Positions 1 through 6,031 of a stretch of 7,181 nucleotides of DNA are shown here, in pieces. Both the position numbers and the translations under genes were made by a program. The DNA lies in contig JAESSU010000140.1 of assembly GCA_016763955.1 (NCBI GenBank), positions 1 to 7,181 of the forward strand, written 5' to 3'. Positions within the stretch are counted from its first letter, which is position 1. The number at the start of each line of letters is the position of its first letter. A model generated the notes under the pieces. That model saw only the letters and a list, made by a program, of their open reading frames with translations. It made no database searches and was not told the origin of the DNA. The stretch is from Phycisphaeraceae bacterium. GTDB lineage: Bacteria > Planctomycetota > Phycisphaerae > Phycisphaerales > Phycisphaeraceae.

Positions 1-26
1 AATGACTTAGTCCTGTTGCTTGTGTA

Positions 27-76
27 CGCTCCCCTCCCGGAAGCTTGCTTGAGGCTTCCAAAGCGTTTTGGGAGCG
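27..76. repeat. Nested inverted repeat upstream of phoH
   Basis: An outer 7-bp inverted repeat pairs CGCTCCC (27-33) with GGGAGCG (70-76). An inner stem pairs 39-46 with 52-59 (GGAAGCTT against GAGGCTTCC with one G-T pair and a 5-base loop). The right outer arm overlaps the proposed -35 box of the phoH promoter. It could be a terminator of an unseen upstream gene or a regulator-binding site. There is only a 4-base T run (66-69), so it is not a canonical terminator. The arms are directly visible; the function is unknown. Confidence 0.4.
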
Positions 77-103
77 GACAAAATAATACTCGATGGGTAT
101 AAT
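75..103 (+). promoter_or_regulatory. Sigma70-like promoter of phoH
   Basis: A perfect TATAAT -10 box lies at 98-103. The hexamer CGGACA at 75-80 matches the last four bases of TTGACA and sits at the optimal 17-base spacing. Transcription would start near 110, giving a leader of about 50 bases before the TTG start codon at 161. The -35 box overlaps the right arm of the inverted repeat at 27-76. Confidence 0.6.
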
Positions 104-160
104 GTTATTTAGTGATTTAACCCTTTGGATTGCTTGTTTATTGAATGATGAGGTTTACAG

Positions 161-1258
161 TTGGAATTAACCATCGCATTGCCAGACGGCGATGAGCAGT
201 TTGTCATGACCGGCACAGGTGAGACAAATCTCAAGCTCATTCGTGAGGCATTAAATATTCGCATTACATCGCGTGATGGCAATTTGAAACTCAGTGGTGA
301 ATCCGGTGCGGTGGGGCGTGCTGCTCATGTTCTAAATCAACTCTCCGAAGCTGCGAGGCGTAATAAGCCCACGAGCAAACAGGCGTTGCTACAGCTCATT
401 TCGATGTCGCATGAATTGATGGACACATTTCGTTCATCGGGCATGATGGCTGCTGAGGATAAAGAACCGATTAACGTAGATGCAGGGCTAAGTGTGTACT
501 TGCGTGAGCGTCGGATTAAACCGGCGACTCCGGGGCAGCGGTTGTATCTCAAAGCGTTGCTTGAATATGACGTGACATTTTGCTGTGGGCCTGCGGGGAC
601 GGGTAAGACTTACTTAGCGGTGGCAGCTGCGGTGGCGTTGCTTAAGCGAGGGGAAGTGCGCAAGCTGGTGCTTGTGCGGCCTGCGGTGGAAGCAGGTGAG
701 CGGTTAGGATTTTTGCCTGGCACGATGCAAGATAAAGTGAATCCTTACTTGCGTCCGTTGCTTGATGGTTTGCATGACATGATGGACTTTGATCAGGTTG
801 CACGATTCATGGCAAGCGACATTATCGAGATTGTGCCTTTGGCATTTATGCGGGGGCGAACGCTTAATGATGCCATGATTATTTTGGATGAAGCGCAGAA
901 TACAACACGCTCACAGATGATGATGTTTCTCACTCGTCTGGGGCATGGGAGCAAAATGGTCATCACCGGCGATACCTCGCAGACCGACCTAGATGACCCG
1001 CGTGATTCGGGCTTGATCGATGCGGTTTATCGTCTTAGGGACACTGGCGGAATTGCTTTTGCGGAACTTAATAAGTCGGACATTGTTAGGCATAATCTGG
1101 TTCAACGGATCGTTGAAGCCTACGAAGGGCCTTCGAAAAACAGGCTACGTCCGAATAAATCACAAGAAAATGGCGAAATTATTGATTCTGACAGGTATGT
1201 TGGATTCAGTAGTTATATGGAATTGGGTTGCTTGTTGATCTGGTCGATATCAGAGTAA
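161..1258 (+). CDS. phoH: PhoH family ATPase
   Basis: This is a PhoH-like P-loop NTPase of 365 residues, a cytoplasmic protein linked in other bacteria to RNA metabolism and phosphate or stress responses; its precise role is not settled. Residues 1-70 match the small KH-like N-terminal domain of the family. The ATPase core shows Walker A GPAGTGKT (143-150), the LVRPAVEAGERLGFLPG block (171-187), Walker B with DEAQNTT (243-249) and the TGDTSQ motif (269-274). The family's usual end, DIVRHNLVQRIVEAYE, is at 307-322. A tail of about 43 residues follows, with no recognised motif and a hydrophobic end (GCLLIWSISE). The start is TTG at 161: GAGG at 150-153 is 7 bases upstream, and an in-frame TGA at 149-151 excludes anything earlier. 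The gene has its own promoter and lies 5' of a 7TM-HD gene, a common pairing. Family assignment is firm. Confidence 0.95.
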   Translation: MELTIALPDGDEQFVMTGTGETNLKLIREALNIRITSRDGNLKLSGESGAVGRAAHVLNQLSEAARRNKPTSKQALLQLISMSHELMDTFRSSGMMAAEDKEPINVDAGLSVYLRERRIKPATPGQRLYLKALLEYDVTFCCGPAGTGKTYLAVAAAVALLKRGEVRKLVLVRPAVEAGERLGFLPGTMQDKVNPYLRPLLDGLHDMMDFDQVARFMASDIIEIVPLAFMRGRTLNDAMIILDEAQNTTRSQMMMFLTRLGHGSKMVITGDTSQTDLDDPRDSGLIDAVYRLRDTGGIAFAELNKSDIVRHNLVQRIVEAYEGPSKNRLRPNKSQENGEIIDSDRYVGFSSYMELGCLLIWSISE

Positions 1259-1273
1259 GACGTGTATTGTTAT

Positions 1274-1323
1274 GCGGGTCTAGTAAAATGGCCGGTATAC
1301 CCATCGGGTATGATTTTGCCCGC
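1274..1323 (+). terminator. Nested hairpin after phoH, possible weak terminator
   Basis: Three pairs of arms nest around one centre: GCGGG (1274-1278) with CCCGC (1319-1323), AAAAT (1285-1289) with ATTTT (1313-1317), and ATACCC (1297-1302) with GGGTAT (1306-1311) around a 3-base loop. The inner hairpin is followed almost at once by TTTT (1314-1317), so it could act as a weak intrinsic terminator of phoH. The left side has unpaired stretches of 6 and 7 bases against single bases on the right, so the full structure may not be stable. An operator or an RNA processing site is also possible. Confidence 0.35.
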
Positions 1324-1372
1324 GATGAAAACGGTTTGGCGTCTTAAACAACATGCCGTTTACACAAGCAAT

Positions 1373-1401
1373 AGGACAAGTTCATAGACGAGGGGTATAG
1401 T
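1373..1401 (+). promoter_or_regulatory. Sigma70-like promoter of the 7TM-HD gene
   Basis: A TATAGT -10 box (1396-1401, 5 of 6 matches) lies 17 bases after AGGACA (1373-1378), which shares GACA with TTGACA. The arrangement GGACA-N17-TATA(A/G)T is the same as in the phoH promoter. The start site would be near 1408, about 30 bases before the ATG at 1438. This suggests the gene can be transcribed independently of phoH despite their adjacency. Confidence 0.5.
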
Positions 1402-1437
1402 GGTTGGAATTTTTGATTTTTAAGATGAGTCGTGTGT

Positions 1438-3783
1438 ATGCCCGTAGGCAAGAGTAATACATCATCAAGACGCGGTAATGTCCGGCGAGGCGTGCGCAAA
1501 CCTCAAGCAGGTTGGCGGACTATTTTTCGTGAGCGTTTTATCTGGTGGGCTGTTCTCTATACGGTGGCGATGACTTTACTGGGCGGTTTTTTGATTCACC
1601 GTGCAGACCAGAGACCTGAATTTGTCGTAGACGAAATCACCACCCGCCCGGTTGTCCCACGTGTTGCGTTTCTAGCAATCGATGAACGTGAGACGGACAT
1701 CCGTAAACTGAACGCTAAGGAGCGTGAGCCGTCACTGTATAAACCCAATGACGCGTTTTTTAAACAGGCTAATTTAGCCTTGCATCAGTTGCTACAGATT
1801 GGGACGGATTACGAAACCCCGCAACAAATTCCTGTGGATTTAAGACAGAGTTTGTCAATCGATTCACGGGCACTTAAAGAACTCAAAAAGTTTAGCAGTG
1901 ATCAAACGCATCAGGCTGATTGGATTCAGAAAATTGAGCGCCTGCTTGATCGCGTGGCAGGCCTTGCCATGTTAATGCCCAAACGCATGGAAGCCGAGAC
2001 CGGCGGGGGGACACTGACCTCCATGATTTATATTCAGCATCCGGTGTATGGCGAATTGCCCCGGGCCAACTCCAATGGCTATAGCCTTAGTGATGGTGAT
2101 GGACGATTTTATTCCACCAATGAGTCTGAACGGTTTCGCACGGATGTCCGCAAGTTGGTGCAAACCCAGTTCCCCGCAGCTTTGCGTCAGGCTGTCATCA
2201 CGGTGATTCTTGACCGCATCCAACCGACTTATCTTTTTGATCAAGAAAAAACCCTTGCACGCAAGCAGGCTGCTTATGACCGTGTTGAACCTGCGACTCT
2301 AACGTATACCCCCGATCAAGTGATGATCCCCGCTGGGACTTCGCTTAAGAGTCAGGATATCCAGCTTCTTGAACAGGAAAATAACGCTTATCGTTTGAGT
2401 CTTAAAAAGCGCACCTTAATTGGGCCTCTTAATGTTTCCACCGCAATGCTCCTTGGACGCTTTGGGATGTTGTGGGTGGTGTGCATTGCGATGTGGATTT
2501 ACATCATTGGCTTTTCAAGGCGTATTGCAGAGAATCCGATGCGTGGGCTGGCTTTGTCACTTTTGATCATTGGCTGTCAAGGGTTAGCGATCTTTATCAC
2601 CGACAGCCTGCCCAAAGATATTTATGTGACAGCGATCATGCCTACGCTGATTGTGACCATGATTTTAGCAATCAGTTATGACCAGCGTTTTGCGCTGGCG
2701 ATGGGAGCTTCGCACACGTTAATCGTGATGCTCAGTCTTAACCTCCCCACTGAATTTGCGATTGTGATGATCAGTGGCTTAGGTGCTGTGGCTGGACTTT
2801 TAGATGATGTGCGAACACGATCGAGATTAGCCGTTGTGGGTTTTTGGTCCGGCATTAGCATGGCCGTTGCGTGTATTTTTACCAAGCTTAGCAGCAGTAA
2901 TCTTGTCGTCTGGGAAGAGTTTAATGTGATCTGGCGCGACCCTGCGGTACTCGTTGGGGTCGGCGTGTTAACCGGGATTATTGTTCAAGGCATCTTGCCT
3001 GTGGTTGAAAAACTGTTCCGCGTGACCACCAGTATGACGCTGCGAGAACTTAACGATGCCTCGCATCCATTGCTCATTCGTATGGCAGAAGAAGCGCCAG
3101 GAACCTATCAACATTCACTGCGAATTGCTGACATGGCAGAAGCGGCCGCCGATGCCATTGGCGCCCAAGGTCTGCTATGTCGCGTGGGAGCAATGTTCCA
3201 TGACATCGGCAAAATGAACAAGCCTTCATACTTTGTTGAAAATCAAGGGGGAGGCCCCAACAAACACAACAAACTCTCGCCTGCGATGAGTCTGCTGATT
3301 ATCGTCGGACATGTTAAAGATGGTATCGAGATGGGCCGTGAGTTTTCGCTTCCCGTTGCGGTACGCGGTTTTATCGAAACGCATCATGGCACCACGTTGG
3401 TGGAATATTTCTACCATGCAGCTAAGCAGCAAAATGCAGCGGACAAATCACCCGCCCCCGCTGAATTTGAGTTCCGTTATCCTGGCCCCAAACCCCAGTC
3501 TCGTGAGCAGGCGATTCTCATGCTTTGTGATGGACTTGAAGGTGCGAGTCGGTCACTAACAGAACCGACCCCCGTGAGGCTCGAACAGCTTGTACACACC
3601 ATGGCTATGAAGCGATTGATGGATGGGCAATTTGATCAGAGTAATCTAACGCTCAAAGAACTCCATAGCATCGAAGTCGCCATCACACGCAGCCTCTGTG
3701 CGATTTATCATGGACGTATCAAGTATCCCAGCGATAAATCACAAACCCCTCGCAAGCCAGCAATGGGTGTCGCAGCATCGTGA
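1438..3783 (+). CDS. pgpH: 7TM-HD family phosphodiesterase (PgpH/YqfF-like)
   Basis: This inner-membrane protein resembles PgpH/YqfF, which in Firmicutes hydrolyses cyclic di-AMP to pApA. Numbering from ATG 1438 (781 residues): a basic N-terminus, one membrane helix (about 34-56), an extracytoplasmic 7TMR-HDED domain (about 57-335), then seven hydrophobic segments between about 340 and 522. A cytoplasmic HD domain ends the protein. All metal ligands expected from PgpH are present: H559 (YQHSLR), H588 and D589 (FHDIGK), H625 (GHVKDG), H649 and H650 (ETHHGT) and D698 (LMLCDG). The conserved FRYPGPKPQ segment lies at about 679-687. It is somewhat longer than Firmicute PgpH, and its last 20 or so residues look disordered. 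GTG at 1432 could add two residues; ATG 1438 is preferred because GATGAG (1424-1429) is 8 bases before it, but that site is weak. The phoH gene lies upstream. Fold and catalytic site are clear; cyclic di-AMP as substrate is inferred from the family. Confidence 0.92.
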   Translation: MPVGKSNTSSRRGNVRRGVRKPQAGWRTIFRERFIWWAVLYTVAMTLLGGFLIHRADQRPEFVVDEITTRPVVPRVAFLAIDERETDIRKLNAKEREPSLYKPNDAFFKQANLALHQLLQIGTDYETPQQIPVDLRQSLSIDSRALKELKKFSSDQTHQADWIQKIERLLDRVAGLAMLMPKRMEAETGGGTLTSMIYIQHPVYGELPRANSNGYSLSDGDGRFYSTNESERFRTDVRKLVQTQFPAALRQAVITVILDRIQPTYLFDQEKTLARKQAAYDRVEPATLTYTPDQVMIPAGTSLKSQDIQLLEQENNAYRLSLKKRTLIGPLNVSTAMLLGRFGMLWVVCIAMWIYIIGFSRRIAENPMRGLALSLLIIGCQGLAIFITDSLPKDIYVTAIMPTLIVTMILAISYDQRFALAMGASHTLIVMLSLNLPTEFAIVMISGLGAVAGLLDDVRTRSRLAVVGFWSGISMAVACIFTKLSSSNLVVWEEFNVIWRDPAVLVGVGVLTGIIVQGILPVVEKLFRVTTSMTLRELNDASHPLLIRMAEEAPGTYQHSLRIADMAEAAADAIGAQGLLCRVGAMFHDIGKMNKPSYFVENQGGGPNKHNKLSPAMSLLIIVGHVKDGIEMGREFSLPVAVRGFIETHHGTTLVEYFYHAAKQQNAADKSPAPAEFEFRYPGPKPQSREQAILMLCDGLEGASRSLTEPTPVRLEQLVHTMAMKRLMDGQFDQSNLTLKELHSIEVAITRSLCAIYHGRIKYPSDKSQTPRKPAMGVAAS

Positions 3784-3798
3784 CACCTTAAAACTTCG

Positions 3799-3827
3799 GG
3801 TTCACTGTCCAAACCATGGGGACAACC
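3799..3827 (+). other. Imperfect hairpin after the 7TM-HD gene
   Basis: GGTT (3799-3802) and GTCC (3807-3810) can pair with AACC (3824-3827) and GGAC (3820-3823), with a 4-base bulge on the left and a 9-base loop. No T run follows, so it is not a canonical intrinsic terminator. It is the only pairing I see between the stop codon at 3781-3783 and the repeat element at 3896. Transcription of the 7TM-HD gene may end here or by a factor-dependent route. Confidence 0.2.
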
Positions 3828-3895
3828 TCAAAGAATCTGATTTGCTCGGTGGGAAATCCATGTCATTACACGTTTGTCCATAGTAAAGCACTTTG

Positions 3896-3954
3896 GCAAT
3901 GCTAAAATTGGCATTGCATCAAGCGTTGTAAATTCTTCTCATTTGATGCAATGC
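3896..3954 (+). repeat. Three-armed inverted repeat element upstream of the epimerase gene
   Basis: Arm A, GCAATGC (3896-3902), is the reverse complement of the first seven bases of arm B (3911-3917). Arm B continues as GCATTGCATCAA (3911-3922) and is perfectly complementary over 12 bp to arm C, TTGATGCAATGC (3943-3954), across a 20-base loop. B can therefore pair with A or with C but not both. The element lies 22-94 bases before the epimerase start codon and surrounds a candidate extended -10 box. It could be an RNA switch acting on transcription or translation, or a set of DNA operator half-sites. The pairing is certain from the sequence; the role is not. Confidence 0.6.
3900..3908 (+). promoter_or_regulatory. 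Candidate extended -10 promoter for the epimerase operon
   Basis: TGCTAAAAT fits the extended -10 form TGN-TATAAT with one mismatch. No good -35 box sits at 16-18 bases upstream, which extended -10 promoters can tolerate. The start would fall near 3914, inside arm B of the inverted repeat, so a protein bound to the repeat could block initiation. Other weak -35/-10 pairs nearby (TTGGCA at 3893 and at 3908) have poor partners. Confidence 0.35.
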
Positions 3955-3975
3955 AGGCTATGAGAAAAAGTCCTA

Positions 3976-3980
3976 TAGGA
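3976..3980 (+). promoter_or_regulatory. Ribosome binding site deciding the epimerase start
   Basis: TAGGA ends 9 bases before ATG 3990. The same TAGGA-N9-ATG layout precedes the deacetylase gene. This places the start at 3990 rather than at the earlier in-frame ATG at 3951, which lies inside arm C of the inverted repeat and has no such site. Confidence 0.6.
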
Positions 3981-3989
3981 ATCAGTGGT

Positions 3990-4964
3990 ATGAAAGTTTG
4001 CGTTGTCGGTGGAACTGGAAATATAAGTACGCCCATCGTAAAACTTCTGCTTGAGCAGGGGCATGATGTCACTCTTTTTAACCGAGGCCAGCGTGGTAGT
4101 GCGTCAAAGGATGTTAAGGTTATCGTTGGAGATCGAAAAAATCGCGAAGATTTTGAAGCGAAGATTAAGGCCGAAAAGTTTGATGTTGCCATTGATATGA
4201 TTTGCTTTGAAAAAATGGATGCACTCAGTGATATTCGGGCATTTGCGGGCGTCTCTCATTTTATCCAAGTCTCAACCGTCTGTACCTATGGCATCAATTT
4301 CGACTTCCTACCAGCCACCGAAGACCACCCCTTACGTCCAATCACCGACTATGGGAAAAACAAAGTGGCAGCGGACAGTGTTTTTATGCAAGCTTATCAT
4401 CGTGATGGATTTCCAGTGACCATCATTAAACCTTCCACCACCTTTGGCCCGCAAACGGGGTTGTTCCGTCAAGTAACATGGGATCGTTCATGGCCTGCTC
4501 GCATAGAAGAAGGGCGGCCTTTGGTGATTCTTGGTGAAGGGTTCACGCCTCATCAGTTTCTTCATGTCAATGATGCTGCACCCTGTTTTGTCCATGTGCT
4601 GGGTCGTGAAAAATGCATCGGCCAAACTTACAACATGATGGACTGTGGATTTACGACATGGAAAACATGGCATCAAACGGCGATGAAGGTGATTGGCAAA
4701 GAGGTCGAACTTGTCGGAGTCACGATGGCTCAGCTTGATGCTTTTGATGTGCCGGGCCGTAGTGCTTCAAAGGAAATATTTGGCCACAACTCTTATTACA
4801 GCAACGAAAAAATTTTGCGTGATATCCCGGAATTTAATCCGCAATTTTCCCTTGAACAGGCGATGCGTGATGTGTATTTAAAAACGAAAGAAGCTGGGGA
4901 CATTCCCGAATCTGAAAACGATGGATGGGAAGATAGTCTTATTAAAAAGCTTCAGAGCCTCTGA
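3990..4964 (+). CDS. NAD(P)-dependent epimerase/dehydratase (extended SDR)
   Basis: This cytoplasmic enzyme of 324 residues belongs to the extended short-chain dehydrogenase/reductase group that oxidises, reduces or epimerises sugars, often nucleotide-linked ones. The Rossmann strand starts at residue 1 (MKVCVVGGTGNIS), with the glycine motif GGTGNIS at 7-13; the last glycine of the usual GxxGxxG is a serine here. The sequence LFNRG after the second strand (29-33) has no acidic residue, hinting at NADP rather than NAD. S95 in VSTVCTYG and Y121xxxK125 in YGKNK form the catalytic set. An upstream in-frame ATG at 3951 would add 13 residues before the Rossmann strand; ATG 3990 is better placed behind TAGGA. 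It is the first gene of a likely operon, 65 bases before the deacetylase. The substrate cannot be read from the sequence; the downstream deacetylase and sulfatase suggest a modified sugar. Confidence 0.88.
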   Translation: MKVCVVGGTGNISTPIVKLLLEQGHDVTLFNRGQRGSASKDVKVIVGDRKNREDFEAKIKAEKFDVAIDMICFEKMDALSDIRAFAGVSHFIQVSTVCTYGINFDFLPATEDHPLRPITDYGKNKVAADSVFMQAYHRDGFPVTIIKPSTTFGPQTGLFRQVTWDRSWPARIEEGRPLVILGEGFTPHQFLHVNDAAPCFVHVLGREKCIGQTYNMMDCGFTTWKTWHQTAMKVIGKEVELVGVTMAQLDAFDVPGRSASKEIFGHNSYYSNEKILRDIPEFNPQFSLEQAMRDVYLKTKEAGDIPESENDGWEDSLIKKLQSL

Positions 4965-5015
4965 AATTGTTTGTATGTAAAAACTTATCTAACACCAATC
5001 AAAACCACACTCTAC

Positions 5016-5020
5016 TAGGA
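5016..5020 (+). promoter_or_regulatory. Ribosome binding site deciding the deacetylase start
   Basis: TAGGA ends 9 bases before ATG 5030, the same spacing as for the epimerase gene. It supports 5030 over the in-frame TTG at 4967, which lies 2 bases after the epimerase stop codon and would add 21 residues unlike the family. Confidence 0.6.
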
Positions 5021-5029
5021 CATTCACTT

Positions 5030-5992
5030 ATGAATCCAATCCCTTTTATTTGGACCAATGACGATATTGAAACAGGCCTGCATGACAAAATGGTTGACCA
5101 GATGGCTTTTTTAGATCGCTTTGGTATCAAGGGAACCTTTTTTGTGGTGCCTTGTCGAGCAGGTACTAAGCCGCTTACGGGTGACCCCGAATTGGTCACA
5201 CTGCTTAAAAAGGCCATGACTCAGGGCCATGATGTCCAGCAACATTCGACGACACATGTCTGTATCGAAAACGGCACTGCTGATCCGCGAATGTTTGACT
5301 TGATGGGTGATGGTGCGAAAGTTGATTATTCGGAAAAAAGGTTCCTCTGGGAACGTCTCTGGGAAATTGATGCGATTAAAGCTCAGATCGATTGGGGGCG
5401 ACAGATATGGATCGAATGTTTTGGTAAACAGTCCACGGGCTATCGGCCTGGTTGCGGGGCGTATTGTGGCAATATGTATAAAGCACTTGAGCAATTAGAT
5501 TTTAAATGGGTCAGCGCTCGGCTGGTGAGTATGACCGGGTGGATGTGGCAGGCGAATCATGATGACTATCCCGTTCGACTTGAAGGCCCGGTCAAACCTT
5601 TTCGCCAAGGTGAGATTATTGAGTATCCGATCCTTGATGATGTGGCCTTCCGTGTGCCTCAAGGCCAGGTGGATCGCTATGTTGAATTAGGTTGGCAACA
5701 TTGGCAAGCTTGTGTCCAACGACAATCGCCTTACCTATTACTTTGCCATCCTTCTGGATTAAACTTTGATGGTGGCACCGGCTATGCCATTCATGAAAAA
5801 TTGATTCCTCGTATTTTAGAGTCTAAAATGGCTGTGCAGATGACGCTTGATGAATATCACAACCGCGTCACCGCAGGTGAATTCCCATTAGCTGGGCCCG
5901 ATGAAGCGTACCCCGATGCCAATAAATTACCTGCGTGGCATATCCTTTCGGACAAACAAAAGGATAACCCTTACCGGCCAACGCAAGCATAA
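5030..5992 (+). CDS. Polysaccharide deacetylase family protein (NodB-type)
   Basis: This is a 320-residue metal-dependent deacetylase of the carbohydrate esterase 4 (NodB homology) fold, which removes N- or O-acetyl groups from sugars; some relatives act on amides such as allantoin. The motifs appear in order: TNDD (9-12) with the catalytic and metal-binding aspartates D11 and D12, HSTTH (72-76) supplying metal ligands H72 and H76, RPGCG (139-143) for the acetate-binding loop, and LLLCHPSG (236-243) with H240 near the end. GIKGTFFVVP (32-41) is a typical second strand. There is no signal peptide or membrane helix, so the protein is probably cytoplasmic, unlike enzymes that trim cell-wall or extracellular polymers. 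The start at ATG 5030 is chosen for its TAGGA site and because family similarity begins at once. It lies between the epimerase and sulfatase genes, 39 bases before the latter. Fold and metal site are well supported; the substrate is unknown. Confidence 0.88.
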   Translation: MNPIPFIWTNDDIETGLHDKMVDQMAFLDRFGIKGTFFVVPCRAGTKPLTGDPELVTLLKKAMTQGHDVQQHSTTHVCIENGTADPRMFDLMGDGAKVDYSEKRFLWERLWEIDAIKAQIDWGRQIWIECFGKQSTGYRPGCGAYCGNMYKALEQLDFKWVSARLVSMTGWMWQANHDDYPVRLEGPVKPFRQGEIIEYPILDDVAFRVPQGQVDRYVELGWQHWQACVQRQSPYLLLCHPSGLNFDGGTGYAIHEKLIPRILESKMAVQMTLDEYHNRVTAGEFPLAGPDEAYPDANKLPAWHILSDKQKDNPYRPTQA

Positions 5993-6031
5993 ATACCTAA
6001 TTACAGTCACAAAAAACGAAAGTCCCAAAGT

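Noticed and set aside
1..102. Open frame on + strand from the window edge to TAA at 100-102
   Set aside because: Only 33 codons without a recognisable motif, and it runs through the inverted repeat and the -35 and -10 boxes; the other two + frames stop by base 10. I cannot say where any upstream gene ends.
1020..1238. 72-codon open frame overlapping the 3' end of phoH in another + frame
   Set aside because: I considered it as evidence of a frameshift in phoH, but the conserved PhoH end (RIVEAYE) is in the main frame and this frame shows no PhoH-like sequence.
3548..3569. 6-bp inverted repeat GTCGGT/ACCGAC
   Set aside because: It is inside the HD-domain coding sequence, where short chance repeats are common, and nothing points to a regulatory role.
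3951..3989. Earlier ATG start for the epimerase
   Set aside because: It adds 13 residues before a Rossmann strand that normally begins at the N-terminus, lies inside a hairpin arm and lacks a ribosome binding site.
3902..4192. 96-codon open frame on the - strand over the repeat element and epimerase start
   Set aside because: It is opposite the Rossmann-fold coding sequence, has low-complexity serine-rich content and no recognisable motif.
4967..5029. TTG start adding 21 residues to the deacetylase
   Set aside because: The added residues are not a signal peptide and not family-like; ATG 5030 has a TAGGA site at 9 bases.
5111..5494. 127-codon open frame on the - strand
   Set aside because: It lies wholly inside the deacetylase gene, whose motifs are clear, and its translation resembles no family I know.
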